DNA of 64,000 bases, from NCBI RefSeq assembly GCF_000308415.1, contig NZ_BAFS01000070.1, forward strand, positions 22,193-86,192, in the 5' to 3' direction. The notes beneath the pieces are model-generated. The model saw only the letters and a program-made list of their open reading frames with translations. It was not told where the DNA came from and ran no database searches. Source of the DNA: Nocardia asiatica NBRC 100129 (GTDB lineage Bacteria; Actinomycetota; Actinomycetes; Mycobacteriales; Mycobacteriaceae). This document shows positions 25,657 to 35,369 of this stretch, in pieces. Both the position numbers and the translations under genes were made by a program. Every line of letters starts with the position of its first letter. Positions within the stretch are counted from its first letter, which is position 1.

Positions 25657-28600
25657 ATGACCGTCTCGTCCGAATTGTCCAGCGCGGCGTGGGCCGCGGG
25701 TTTGCCGCAGTCACTGCGCGGCGAGCTCGCGACGCTCGAGGAGGCGTACTTCCGCCACGTCGACGCGGGCGATGTGGACTGTGCGATCACCGGCATCACC
25801 CAGATCTTCCGCAGGCACCTGGAATTGGCCGTGACACGTCGCCCCGGCCGCGCGCTGGTGCGGGTGTACCACCCGGACGACGCCTCGGGGGTCGGTGCGG
25901 CGCTGCAGGTCGTCACCGACGACATGCCGCTGCTGGTCGAGTCGATCAGTTCGTCGCTGAGCCGGATCGGCGTCAGCGTGAGCGAGATCATCCATCCGAT
26001 CTTCGAGGTCGAGCGGGACGCGGACGGGCGCTTGACGCACGCCGCCGCGCACGAGGTGGACGGCACCGGCACGGCCGGCCTGCGCGAATCCTGGATGCAC
26101 GTGCAACTGCACCCGTCGACCAGCGCGGCGCTGCTGGCCAAGGTCGAGAGTGCGGTCCCGGACGTGGTGGACGATGTGCGTCAGGTGATCGGCGACACCG
26201 AAGCCATCGAGGACGTGCAAAGCAAACTGGCCGATGACCTGGAGTCGGCCGCCCAATCCCAGTCCGCTCCGTTCGCGCCTGCCGAGCTGACCGATACCGC
26301 CAAGCTGCTGCGCTGGCTGGCGCGGGGGAACTTCACCCTCCTCGGTTACGCGCGCTACCGGCTGAGCAGCGACGAGGGTCGCGAGCTGTCCACCGTCCTG
26401 CCCGCGACGTGCCTGGGCGTGCTGCGGCCGGACGTGGGCACCGACTTCCACGTGCCGGTCAACGGCGGCGACCGGCCGCTGCTCACGCTGACCCAAGGGC
26501 TGGTCCCCGCTACGGTGCACCGGGCGGTGTACCCGTACTTCGTCAGCGTCGCCGACTTCGACGCGCGCGGGTCGATCATCGGTGAACACCTGTTCATCGG
26601 CGTCTTCACCGTCACCGCCGTGCACGAGAACGTCCTCGACATCCCCGTGATCGAACGCCGGGTTCGCTCGGCGATCGAGGAAAGCGGATTCGACCTGGAT
26701 TCGTTCTCCGGACAGGCGATGCTCGAGGTCATCCAGTCCTTCCCGCGCACCGAACTGTTCTCCGCCGACGCCGAGACGCTGCGCCGTACCGCCACCGCCG
26801 TGCTGAGCGTGAGCCTCCGGCGTCAGGTGCGGTTGTTCCTGCGCGCGGACACCTACGGGCGCTACGTCGCCTGCCTGGTCTATCTGCCGCGGGACCGCTA
26901 CACCACCAGTTCGCGGCTGGAGATGCAGGAGATCCTGGTCCGTGAACTGGGTGGGGTGTCCATCGACTACTCCGCGCGGGTGGGCGAAAGCGATTTGGCG
27001 CGAGTGTATTTCACGGTGCGCATGCCGGAAGCCGAGCACGGTGTCCCGCGCCGGACGCCGCCGGCCGCCGACACCTCCGAGCCCAACCGGCTGCGTCTGC
27101 AGAACCTGCTCGCGGAGGCGAGCCGCACCTGGGACGACCGCCTGAACGACGAGGTGAGCACGTCGACAGTGCTCGATCCGGCCGTGGTGCAGCGGTACGC
27201 GGAGGCCTTCCCGGAAGGTTACAAGCAGGATTTCGCCGCTGCCCGCGCGCTGACGGACATCGTGCGCCTGGAGCGGCTCCGCGAGGGCGGCATCGACCAG
27301 TACCTCTACCGGAAGCCGGATTCGGCGCCGGGTTCGTGGCGTTTCACCCTCTACATCGGCGGCGGCGGAATCTCGTTGAGCCAGGTGCTTCCGCTGTTGC
27401 AGAGCCTCGGCGTCGAGGTGGTGGACGAGCGGCCCTACCAGATCGAGCTGGAAGCCGCGTCCGACGGTGGCGCAGGCGGGGAGCGCTGGATCTATGACTT
27501 CGGTCTGCTCGCCCGTCCCGAATTGTTGCGCAGTTCGCTCGACCGGGATCTCGACGCGGAACTGCTCGAGTCCACCAGTCGCGCCGCCGTGCTGGAGGCG
27601 GAGGTGCGCGGGCTGCGTGAGCGGTTCGTGGAAGCGTTCGAGGCCATGTGGTACGGCCGCGCGGAGGCGGACGGACTCAACGAGCTGGTGCTGCGCGCCC
27701 GGCTGCCGTGGCGCGCCGTCTCGATCCTGCGCACCTACGCGAAGTACCTGCAGCAGGCGGGGTTTCCGTACAGCCAGGCGAACATCTGCCGTGTGCTGCT
27801 CACCTATCCGGATATCGCGCGTCTGTTCGTCGACCTGTTCGCCGCGCGTTTCGACCCCGACACCGTCTCCGCCGAGCACGCCGCCGAGCTGGAGACCAAG
27901 GTGCGCGGGCGAATCGACGAGGTGGTCAGCCTGGACGCGGACCGTATCCTGCGCGCGATCCTCGGCTTGGTCACGGCGACGCTGCGCACCAACTACTACG
28001 TGACCGACGCCGAGGGCAGCCCGCGCGACTTCGTCTCGGTGAAGGTCGAACCGCACGCGATCGCCGAGCTGCCCAAGCCACGGCCGCAGTTCGAGATCTT
28101 CGTGTACTCCCCGCGGGTGGAGGGCGTGCACCTGCGCTTCGGTTCGGTGGCGCGTGGTGGTTTGCGGTGGTCGGATCGGCTGGAGGACTTCCGTACCGAG
28201 ATTCTCGGTTTGGTGAAGGCGCAGGCGGTGAAGAACGCGGTGATCGTGCCGGTGGGCGCCAAGGGCGGTTTCGTGGTGAAACAAGCGCCCGCCGCTACCG
28301 GCGATCCGGTCGCCGACCGGCAGGCGTTGGGTGCGGAAGGTGTCGCCTGCTACCGCACGTTCATCTCCGGCTTGCTGGACGTCACCGACAACGTGGATCG
28401 CGCGACCGGCGAGGTTTTGCCCCCTGCACGGGTCGTACGGCGCGATGGTGACGACACGTATCTGGTGGTGGCGGCGGACAAGGGGACGGCGACGTTTTCC
28501 GATATCGCCAATGATGTGGCGCAGAGTTATGGTTTCTGGCTCGGTGACGCGTTCGCTTCGGGTGGGTCGGCCGGGTATGACCACAAGGCGATGGGCATCA

Positions 28601-30597
28601 CCGCCAAAGGCGCGTGGGAAAGCGTGAAACGCCACTTCGGCGAGATGGACGTCGATACGCAATCGCAGGACTTCACCGTGGTCGGCATCGGCGATATGAG
28701 CGGTGACGTGTTCGGTAACGGCATGTTGCTTTCGGAGCACATTCGTTTGGTGGCGGCGTTCGACCACCGGCATATTTTCCTGGATCCTGATCCGGTTGCG
28801 GCTGTGTCTTTCCGGGAGCGGCAGCGGATGTTCGCGTTGCCGCGCTCGTCGTGGGCGGACTACGACACATCCCTGATCAGCCCCGGCGGTGGCGTGTGGG
28901 ACCGCACCGTCAAGGCGGTGCCGATCAGCCCGCAGGCCAGAACGGCCCTCGGCCTGGGGGACGACGTCGTCTCGCTGTCGCCGCCGGACCTGGTGCGCGC
29001 GATCCTGCTCGCGCCGGTGGATCTGTTGTGGAACGGCGGCATCGGCACCTACATCAAGGCGAGCGTCGAGACCAACGCCGAGGTGGGCGACAAGTCCAAC
29101 GACGCGGTGCGCGTCAACGGAAACCAGTTGCGCGTCAAGGTGATCGGCGAGGGCGGCAACCTGGGCGCGACCGCGCTGGGCCGGATCGAGTTCTGCCGCA
29201 ACGGCGGCAAGATGAACACCGACGCGCTGGACAACTCCGCGGGTGTGGACTGCTCCGATCACGAGGTCAACATCAAGATCCTGCTCGACGCCGTCGTGTC
29301 CGGCGGTCAGCTGCCGCCGGACGAGCGCAATCCGCTGCTGGCCTCGATGACCGACGAGGTCGCGCGGATGGTCTTGCGGGACAACGTGGCGCAGAACTTC
29401 CTCATGGGCATCTCGCGCACCGAGGCGCCGCAGATGCTGAGTGTGCAGATGCGGCTCGTCGAGGATCTCGAACAGCGCCGCGGCCTCGACCGCGAACTCG
29501 AGGCGCTGCCTTCGGACCAGGAAATGAAGCACAGGCTGGAAGAAGGCTCCGGGCTGGCTTCGCCGGAGCTGGCCAATTTGATGGCGCACGTGAAGCTGTC
29601 GCTGAAGGCGGATCTGCTCGATTCCGACCTGCCCGACAGCCAGTACTTCGCCACGCGACTGCCGGACTACTTCCCGACCCCGCTGCGCGACCGTTTCGGC
29701 GCGGCGATCAAGCGCCACCGGCTGCGCCGGGAAATAGTCACCACCATGCTGGCCAACGAGATCGTCGACTACGGCGGCATCACCTACGCGCACCGGTTGA
29801 ACGAGGAGGTCGGGGCCACCACCACCGATGCGGTGCGCGCCTTCGCCGCGGCCAGCGGAATCTTCGACCTGCACCGGATGTGGGCGCGAATTCGCGCGTG
29901 CGACGCGCCTACGTCGGTGCGCGACCTGCTCGAGCTGGAGACCAAGCGCACGCTGGACCGGGCGTCCCGGTGGCTGCTGAGCAACCGGCCGCAGCCGATC
30001 GCGGTGGGCTCCGAGATCAGCCGGTACGGCGCCGACGTGCGTGAACTCGCCCCGAAGGTGCCGGGCTGGCTGCGCGGGCATCACGTGTCCACCCTCACCG
30101 ACCGGTCCGCCGAGCTGATCGCCCGCGGCGCCCCGACCGATCTGGCCACCGAGGTCTTCGGTCTGCTCAACCTCTTCCCGCTGCTGGACATCGTGGACAT
30201 CGCCGACATCACCGACCGGGGCGGCGACGAGGTCGGATCGCTGTACTACGCGCTCAACGATCACCTCAAGATCGACTGGTTGTTGCAGGCGGTCAGCCAC
30301 CTCGAGCGCGGCGATCGCTGGCACGCGCTGGCGCGCCTGGCGCTGCGCGACGACATGTACGGGTCGCTGCGCTCGCTCACCCTCGACGTGCTCTCCGGTG
30401 GCGACCCCGAGGAGACGGCGGATGAGAAGATTGCATACTGGGAGTCGAAGAATCAGTCCCGCCTCGGCCGAGCCAGGGCGGCGCTGTCGGAATTGTTCGA
30501 GTCCGGAACCCACGATCTCGCCACGTTGTCGGTTGCAGCGCGGCAAGTGCGGAGCATGGTGAGCGGGGTGGGCGCTCAATCGGAGGTACCACGTTGA
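25657..30597 (+). CDS. gdh: Large NAD-specific glutamate dehydrogenase
   Basis: A 1646-residue protein of the GDH180 class, which converts glutamate and NAD+ to 2-oxoglutarate, ammonium and NADH. ACT-like segments fill the N-terminal half. The catalytic region is clear: LRFGSVARGGLRWSDRLEDF, KNAVIVPVGAKGGFVVKQAP, TVVGIGDMSGDVFGNGMLLS and VKVIGEGGNLGATALGRIEF. ATG 25657 has GAGGGA upstream; the frame extends to 25561 without support. It is equivalent to Rv2476c, which is phospho-regulated through GarA in mycobacteria. The thioesterase-like gene starts inside its stop codon. Confidence 0.94.
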   Translation: MTVSSELSSAAWAAGLPQSLRGELATLEEAYFRHVDAGDVDCAITGITQIFRRHLELAVTRRPGRALVRVYHPDDASGVGAALQVVTDDMPLLVESISSSLSRIGVSVSEIIHPIFEVERDADGRLTHAAAHEVDGTGTAGLRESWMHVQLHPSTSAALLAKVESAVPDVVDDVRQVIGDTEAIEDVQSKLADDLESAAQSQSAPFAPAELTDTAKLLRWLARGNFTLLGYARYRLSSDEGRELSTVLPATCLGVLRPDVGTDFHVPVNGGDRPLLTLTQGLVPATVHRAVYPYFVSVADFDARGSIIGEHLFIGVFTVTAVHENVLDIPVIERRVRSAIEESGFDLDSFSGQAMLEVIQSFPRTELFSADAETLRRTATAVLSVSLRRQVRLFLRADTYGRYVACLVYLPRDRYTTSSRLEMQEILVRELGGVSIDYSARVGESDLARVYFTVRMPEAEHGVPRRTPPAADTSEPNRLRLQNLLAEASRTWDDRLNDEVSTSTVLDPAVVQRYAEAFPEGYKQDFAAARALTDIVRLERLREGGIDQYLYRKPDSAPGSWRFTLYIGGGGISLSQVLPLLQSLGVEVVDERPYQIELEAASDGGAGGERWIYDFGLLARPELLRSSLDRDLDAELLESTSRAAVLEAEVRGLRERFVEAFEAMWYGRAEADGLNELVLRARLPWRAVSILRTYAKYLQQAGFPYSQANICRVLLTYPDIARLFVDLFAARFDPDTVSAEHAAELETKVRGRIDEVVSLDADRILRAILGLVTATLRTNYYVTDAEGSPRDFVSVKVEPHAIAELPKPRPQFEIFVYSPRVEGVHLRFGSVARGGLRWSDRLEDFRTEILGLVKAQAVKNAVIVPVGAKGGFVVKQAPAATGDPVADRQALGAEGVACYRTFISGLLDVTDNVDRATGEVLPPARVVRRDGDDTYLVVAADKGTATFSDIANDVAQSYGFWLGDAFASGGSAGYDHKAMGITAKGAWESVKRHFGEMDVDTQSQDFTVVGIGDMSGDVFGNGMLLSEHIRLVAAFDHRHIFLDPDPVAAVSFRERQRMFALPRSSWADYDTSLISPGGGVWDRTVKAVPISPQARTALGLGDDVVSLSPPDLVRAILLAPVDLLWNGGIGTYIKASVETNAEVGDKSNDAVRVNGNQLRVKVIGEGGNLGATALGRIEFCRNGGKMNTDALDNSAGVDCSDHEVNIKILLDAVVSGGQLPPDERNPLLASMTDEVARMVLRDNVAQNFLMGISRTEAPQMLSVQMRLVEDLEQRRGLDRELEALPSDQEMKHRLEEGSGLASPELANLMAHVKLSLKADLLDSDLPDSQYFATRLPDYFPTPLRDRFGAAIKRHRLRREIVTTMLANEIVDYGGITYAHRLNEEVGATTTDAVRAFAAASGIFDLHRMWARIRACDAPTSVRDLLELETKRTLDRASRWLLSNRPQPIAVGSEISRYGADVRELAPKVPGWLRGHHVSTLTDRSAELIARGAPTDLATEVFGLLNLFPLLDIVDIADITDRGGDEVGSLYYALNDHLKIDWLLQAVSHLERGDRWHALARLALRDDMYGSLRSLTLDVLSGGDPEETADEKIAYWESKNQSRLGRARAALSELFESGTHDLATLSVAARQVRSMVSGVGAQSEVPR

Positions 30598-31058
30598 CGA
30601 GTTCGGTGAACCGGAACGGGACGGCGACGGGCAGTCTCGTGCTGCCCAGGCGTTTCCACGCGAAGGTGGACGTCAGGTGGTCGGACATGGACGTGTTCCA
30701 GCACGTCAACCATGCCCGGATGGTGACGCTGCTGGAGGAGGCGCGGATCCCGTGGCTGTTCGAGGACGGCCGCCCGACCGCCCCGCTGCGCGAGGGCTGT
30801 GTGCTCGCCGACCTGCACGTCCGCTATCGCGGCCAACTGCGGCACGAGGACACGCCGCTGGATATCGCCATGTGGATCGAGCAGCTGCGCGCGGTCGACT
30901 TCACCATCGGCTACGAGGTACGGGCGGCGGGCGCCGCTCCCGATTCGCCGGCGGCGGTGGTCGCCTCCACGCAGATCGCCGCGTTCGACATGCGGGCACA
31001 GCGGCTGCGCAGGCTCACCGACGCCGAGCGTGATTACCTGTCCGAGTGGATGGAGTGA
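30594..31058 (+). CDS. Acyl-CoA thioesterase, hotdog fold
   Basis: A 154-residue 4-hydroxybenzoyl-CoA thioesterase-type protein: VDVRWSDMDVFQHVNHARMV is the family's catalytic Asp/His signature, followed by LEEARIPWLF and the central helix. The TTG start at 30594 overlaps the gdh stop (TTGA) and has GGAGG 7 nt upstream, which decides the start. It corresponds to Rv2475c. The substrate is unknown; co-translation with glutamate dehydrogenase is conserved but unexplained. Confidence 0.85.
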   Translation: MTSSVNRNGTATGSLVLPRRFHAKVDVRWSDMDVFQHVNHARMVTLLEEARIPWLFEDGRPTAPLREGCVLADLHVRYRGQLRHEDTPLDIAMWIEQLRAVDFTIGYEVRAAGAAPDSPAAVVASTQIAAFDMRAQRLRRLTDAERDYLSEWME

Positions 31059-31103
31059 GCGAGCGCACGTCGGTGTTCGTCGAATGCTGACGGCGGAGCA
31101 GCC

Positions 31104-31772
31104 GTGATATCGGGACAGCGAGTGCTGCACGTGTCCGATCCGGCGGAACGGGAAAATCTCGCCACGTTCCTGACCAGGGCCGTGCGCTTGGACCCGGCGG
31201 CGGTGGTGCGGCTGCGCCGCCGCGGGGAGAAGTACGTGTCCGCCTGGGTGGCGACGGGCTTCGAGGCACTGGCGATGCGCACCGTGGTCGCGGAGCTCGG
31301 CGTCGACGACGTGACCGTCGGCGCCGAGATCGTGCTGGCCGGATCGGCGAGCGGCAGTCCGATCGACCTCGGATACTCGATGGACTCCGCATGGCGCGGC
31401 GCGTTGCCGCCCATGGACGGTTTCTCGCACGTCGAGGACGTGCCCGCGCGCACCCTGGTCGAACTCGCCGAGCAGGGAGCGCAGCTGGCGAAGGAACACG
31501 GCAGCGGCCACGGTCCGCCCGCCTCGCTGCTGGATCAGGCGGTGCTGACCGTGTCCGGAGCGGGGACCAAGGTGCAGGTGCCGATGCGGGTCGTCTTCGC
31601 GCTCACCGCGATGGATTTCATTCCGCATTCCGGGGAGAAGGCCGACCCGCGCCGCATCCCGCCCACCGAGATCGTGCGCGTCCGCGCGACCCGCACGTGG
31701 TTGCGGCTCGACGCCCGCTACGGTTCGGTCGCTCGCCGCCTCGGTGGCGGAATTCCTTTGCTGCCGCACTGA
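31104..31772 (+). CDS. Conserved hypothetical protein (Rv2474c-like)
   Basis: A 222-residue protein starting at GTG, with DPAAVVRLRRRGEKYVSAWV, DDVTVGAEIVLAGSASGSPI and RIPPTEIVRVRATRTWLRLD. It is alpha/beta with no recognised catalytic motif. It follows the thioesterase by 45 bp and fills the place of Rv2474c in the mycobacterial order. No function is assigned. Confidence 0.7.
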   Translation: MISGQRVLHVSDPAERENLATFLTRAVRLDPAAVVRLRRRGEKYVSAWVATGFEALAMRTVVAELGVDDVTVGAEIVLAGSASGSPIDLGYSMDSAWRGALPPMDGFSHVEDVPARTLVELAEQGAQLAKEHGSGHGPPASLLDQAVLTVSGAGTKVQVPMRVVFALTAMDFIPHSGEKADPRRIPPTEIVRVRATRTWLRLDARYGSVARRLGGGIPLLPH

Positions 31773-32487
31773 TCGCGCCGTACGCCGAACCCGGTGTGGT
31801 AGCCGGGTCCTGGGGCGGCCCTCGCTCGCTTACCGGACGGTCCGCGAACCTCGCCGTCCGCGCGGCCCCGCCCGGGTGACCACCTATTCGGCGGCATGTT
31901 GTCTACCGGAAGATCCTCCACCCCGAGGTCGTAAAGGTCGGCCGAGTCGCGCTTGGCAGCGTGTCGGACACCTCGCCCGGCACCAGCACCGCTTCGCGGC
32001 CCGCCGCCGGGTCGGCGAATTTCTTCGCGTGAACCGGGCCGCGACGTGAGGTACCGGCACATGGTGGCTGTGTGGTGTTGCCTGGCGCCAGTCGCGGGTT
32101 GTCCGGACGAGCGTGTATCGCCTCGTCGGAGCCTCGACAGGGGATCACCTGCGGTGTGAATCAACTCGAGCGGCTTGCCGAGGACGGTGTCCCCGGCGGG
32201 CAGTGGGATCTGGTAGTGCTTGCCGTGGTATTCCAGACGTCAGCGCCGCGTGAGTAGGGGAGTTTACGAACGTCATCGCGTGGTCGCGCTGCCGTCGGCC
32301 TGCTTCGGTATCGTTGCCGCCGGATCAAAGTTTACCGAAATATGCGGCGGGACAGTGTATTTGAAACGTCAATTGCCAACCGTTCGGCACTGCGTGCGTC
32401 TCCGCTGCGTGACACGGCCCGTGCGGGCGGCCGAAGGACATACCTTTCTCGAGTAGCGCATGCGGGCCGGGATGCGATCGATGAAAT
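31773..32487. pseudogene. Region with coding remnants, no intact gene
   Basis: About 700 bp after the Rv2474c-like gene. On the minus strand 32136-32236 reads LEYHGKHYQIPLPAGDTVLG plus KPLELIHTAGDP, resembling part of an LLM-class F420-dependent oxidoreductase, with a stop codon two codons upstream and no continuation. Farther left, 31900-32030 gives protein-like text in two frames (EAVLVPGEVSDTLPSATR and ADLYDLGVEDLPVDNMPP) joined by a frameshift. I read this as decayed gene fragments; family assignment is weak. Confidence 0.4.
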
Positions 32488-32523
32488 GGGCGGCGCCGTC
32501 GGCAGGAGGGGACGGCGCCGCCC
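32488..32523 (-). terminator. Terminator of the azlCD operon
   Basis: A perfect 13-bp stem (32488-32500 with 32511-32523) and 10-nt loop, 42 bp past the azlD stop. Confidence 0.65.
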
Positions 32524-32564
32524 TCGTGCGCGAAGCAGCATGGTGCGAAGGTCTTTTCGGCCGG

Positions 32565-32873
32565 TCAAGAGACGCCGATCAGGCGCAGGAGTGCCGTGGT
32601 CGCGGCGGAGGCGAGAATCACCACCAGGATGGGACGCCGGAACCAGGCCAGCACTCCGCCGACGAGAACTCCTGCGGGCACGGCGAATCCGATGCTCGCG
32701 GTGCCCAGCGGCAACGTGGTCACGGCGACCAGCGCGGTCAGCAGCACGACGGCGCCGATTTCCAGCAGACGCACCACGCGTGCCGGTGGGCGCACTCGAT
32801 CGCGCAGCGCGGGCCCAGCCCAGCGGAACGCATAGGTGCCCGCGGCGAGGGCGACGATGCCGGCGGCCAGCAT
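32565..32873 (-). CDS. azlD: AzlD-like branched-chain amino acid exporter subunit
   Basis: A 102-residue protein with about four hydrophobic segments, MLAAGIVALAAGTYAFRWAG and ARVVRLLEIGAVVLLTALVA, typical of the small AzlD partner of AzlC. ATG 32873 overlaps the azlC stop (TGATG). Together they form a LIV-E type exporter of branched-chain or related amino acids. The substrate is inferred from the family. Confidence 0.82.
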   Translation of the reverse strand: MLAAGIVALAAGTYAFRWAGPALRDRVRPPARVVRLLEIGAVVLLTALVAVTTLPLGTASIGFAVPAGVLVGGVLAWFRRPILVVILASAATTALLRLIGVS

Positions 32874-33586
32874 CACGCCGGCCCGGATGTGGTCGCCGGT
32901 TCCGGCTTCTCGCGTGCCGCGACCAGTACTCCGGACAGGGCGAGCAGGACCGGCAGGCCCGTCGGCAGGAACGGAGCGCTGATCAGCGCGATCGCGGCGC
33001 CCACGCATACCGCCGCGAGAGTGGTTCGATCCCGCAGGGCGGGCACCACCAGCGCGAGCAGGACCGCGGGGAAGACCGCGTCGAGTCCGAACGCCGAGGT
33101 ATCGGTGACCACCGATCCGATCAACGCTCCGGCAGCCGCGCCACCGGGCCAGGCGAACAGCACCCCCGCGCCCGTCAGCCAATAGGCCGCTCGCCTGCGG
33201 CGCGCGTCGGGCTGCGCGATGGTCATGGCGACGGACTCGTCGTTCATCAAATGCACGCCCAGCTGCCTGCGCCAACCGGTGCCCACCGCGTCGGGCACCG
33301 ACAGTCCGTACGGCACATGCCGGGCGTTCACCAGCAAACCCGCCAGCACCGCCGCGACCGGGCTGCCGCCCGCGGCGACGATGCCGATGAAGAGGAACTC
33401 CGAACTCCCGGCGAGCACCACGCATCCGAGCAGGACCGGAAGCCATACCGGAAAGCCCGCGCTCACCGCCGTCGCACCATAGGAAATCCCGATCACGCCG
33501 ACGGCCAGGCACACCGCCCCGATCCCCGCCAGCGTGTCTCTATCCAGTGTTCGCCATATCGAACGCACGTTTCCTATAGTGAACAT
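32873..33586 (-). CDS. azlC: AzlC-like amino acid exporter subunit
   Basis: A 237-residue membrane protein with GISYGATAVSAGFPVWLPVL, AGSSEFLFIGIVAAGGSPVA and LLVNARHVPYGLSV, the latter being the family signature. It starts at ATG 33586 (MFTIGNVRSIW) and overlaps azlD. It diverges from an XRE/cupin regulator that most likely controls it, as is common for azlCD loci. Confidence 0.86.
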   Translation of the reverse strand: MFTIGNVRSIWRTLDRDTLAGIGAVCLAVGVIGISYGATAVSAGFPVWLPVLLGCVVLAGSSEFLFIGIVAAGGSPVAAVLAGLLVNARHVPYGLSVPDAVGTGWRRQLGVHLMNDESVAMTIAQPDARRRRAAYWLTGAGVLFAWPGGAAAGALIGSVVTDTSAFGLDAVFPAVLLALVVPALRDRTTLAAVCVGAAIALISAPFLPTGLPVLLALSGVLVAAREKPEPATTSGPA

Positions 33587-33713
33587 GGCACAGCGGTACG
33601 TCAATATGGTTTTCTGTCGATGGTCCCGTCGAGCGATCGATGGAGCGAATCCACACAACGCAACCACTGACCTCGACCCCAGGTTTCGAGCGAAGCGAGA
33701 CCGAGCATCCGCC

Positions 33714-33808
33714 GTTCGCGGCCCGGCTCGCGTTCGAGCGACCACCGCGTCCGCGACGAAGTCGCCAGCGGTGGTCGCTCGAACGCGAGCCACCAAGGGG
33801 CCGCGAAC
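33714..33808. repeat. Nested long inverted repeat in the azlC/regulator intergenic region
   Basis: A perfect 24-bp inverted repeat (33725-33748 with 33768-33791; 19-nt loop), continued after a 6-nt bulge by a further perfect 11 bp (33714-33724 with 33798-33808). A separate 8-bp hairpin follows at 33813-33831. It ends about 40 bp before the regulator start. It may be a small mobile repeat, an attenuator or an operator. Confidence 0.75.
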
Positions 33809-33849
33809 ACGCAGCGCCGAAGGCGCTGCAAATCGAACACGGAGCTGAA

Positions 33850-34416
33850 ATGACGCGGCAGGAAGCGACGACAACACCCCAGGCGGTGATCGCCGCCGCG
33901 CTGCGCCGCGAGCGCACGCGGGCCGGGTTGTCGTTGAGCGAGGTCGCCGGCCGGGCGGGCGTCGCGAAATCGACACTGTCGCAACTGGAATCGGGTACCG
34001 GGAACCCGAGCCTGGAGACGCTGTGGGCGCTGTGCGTCGCCCTTGACATGCCGTTCTCCCGGTTGCTCGACCCGCCGCGCCCGAACGTGCACGTCATCCG
34101 TGCCGGTGAGGGCCCTGTGGTGGCGGCCGAGCAGTCGGAGTACCGGGCGACCCTGCTGGCAGCCGGGCCGGCGAATTCCCGCCGTGACCTGTTCCGCATC
34201 ACGGCGGAACCTGGGCATGCGCGGCGATCGGATCCGCATATCGCCGGCGTGGTCGAGCACGTGCTGCTCGCCGAAGGGCGCGCGCTGGTCGGCCCGGTCG
34301 ACGCGCCCGTGGAGCTACACCCCGGCGACTACATCGCGTATCCGGGCGATCGGCCGCACATTTTCGAAGCGCTGGCGTCGCCGACTTGGGCGACGCTGGT
34401 GATCGAGTACACCTGA
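33850..34416 (+). CDS. XRE/cupin transcriptional regulator
   Basis: A 188-residue protein with an N-terminal HTH (AGLSLSEVAGRAGVAKSTLS, QLESGTGNPSLETLWAL) and a C-terminal cupin (VEHVLLAEGRALVGPVDAPV, ELHPGDYIAYPGDRPHIFEA). The family (PuuR/SutR type) senses small metabolites. ATG 33850 has GGAG 5 nt upstream. It is divergent from azlCD and likely regulates export in response to an amino acid. Confidence 0.85.
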   Translation: MTRQEATTTPQAVIAAALRRERTRAGLSLSEVAGRAGVAKSTLSQLESGTGNPSLETLWALCVALDMPFSRLLDPPRPNVHVIRAGEGPVVAAEQSEYRATLLAAGPANSRRDLFRITAEPGHARRSDPHIAGVVEHVLLAEGRALVGPVDAPVELHPGDYIAYPGDRPHIFEALASPTWATLVIEYT

Positions 34417-34421
34417 TCGGG

Positions 34422-35126
34422 TCAGGCCGCGCCTTCGCCGAGGTACTGCAACCAGACGGGGTCGAGTTCCGTCGTGGTGGACAGCAGCCGCCAGTGCGGG
34501 CCCTTCGGTGAGACCAGTGGAGATCGCAGCGTCCAGCCGAGTTCGCTGAGCAGTTTGTCGGCTTTGCGGTGGTTGCAAGGCGCGCAACTGGCGACGCAGT
34601 TCTCCCAGGAATGCTCCCCGCCGCGGCTGCGCGGGATGACATGGTCGATGGTCTCGGCCTTGCCGCCGCAGTAACCGCACCGATAGCGATCCCGGTGCAT
34701 GAGGGCCGCACGGGTCATCGGGACCCGGGCCCGATAAGGCACGTGGACGTAGCTGCGCAGGCGGATCACCGAGGGAATGGCCACCGCCGTCTCGGCGGAG
34801 TGCACTACCGGCCCTTCGTCGTTGTGGTGAACGGCGTCGGCCTTGTCGCAGATGAGGAGAACGATCGCGCGGCGCGCGGACAGAGCGGTGAGCGGCTCGT
34901 AGGTGGCGTTCAGCAGCAGCACCCTGGTCTTGAGCCAGTGCGCGCCCTCTGCTGGCGGGGCGGTGGGGCGGGGTCCGTGGTCGTGTTGGCCACGATGCCC
35001 ACCCGGATGATGGTCGGACACGATGTGCAGCGGAGTGGCCCCCGACCCACGATTGTGGACGTCGGCGGGCTGGAGTTGTCGGTGTGCTCGCGCCTCGTGT
35101 GACCGCGCGCTGTGCCGCTGCTTCAT
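34422..35126 (-). CDS. HNH endonuclease family protein (Rv2469c-like)
   Basis: A 234-residue protein with VLLLNATYEPLTALSARRAI and a C-terminal HNH motif with zinc cysteines: CGYCGGKAETIDHVIPRSRG, then ENCVASCAPCNHRK. This is a conserved chromosomal HNH family in actinobacteria, equivalent to Rv2469c; its role is unclear, possibly DNA repair or RNA processing. The start MKQRHSARS at 35126 has GAGG upstream. A histidine/proline-rich N-terminal 60 residues precede the conserved part. Confidence 0.82.
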   Translation of the reverse strand: MKQRHSARSHEARAHRQLQPADVHNRGSGATPLHIVSDHHPGGHRGQHDHGPRPTAPPAEGAHWLKTRVLLLNATYEPLTALSARRAIVLLICDKADAVHHNDEGPVVHSAETAVAIPSVIRLRSYVHVPYRARVPMTRAALMHRDRYRCGYCGGKAETIDHVIPRSRGGEHSWENCVASCAPCNHRKADKLLSELGWTLRSPLVSPKGPHWRLLSTTTELDPVWLQYLGEGAA

Positions 35127-35369
35127 CTCGACCTCGATTTCATGATTGGCAGGATCATGTGGTATCTGCAAAGCAGAGACTGTTCCCCAGTTGACCATGG
35201 AATGTCGGGCATTGCACGGTGATTTTCAACAATGTCCGGTTAACTGTGGCTGAAGTGCCATTCCGGCGCGATGTTCCGGTTGCCGAGCGGCGGCGCGAGG
35301 GCAGTGCGGCGGCGTTGCGCGGGCGCGGGCACAATGGACACCGGCGCATCCGGTGAATCGAGAGGGTCT

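Noticed and set aside
25711..30579. 1622-codon open frame on the minus strand opposite gdh
   Set aside because: It mirrors the gdh frame in GC-rich DNA, is His/Arg/Gly-rich with no domain, and gdh itself is unmistakable.
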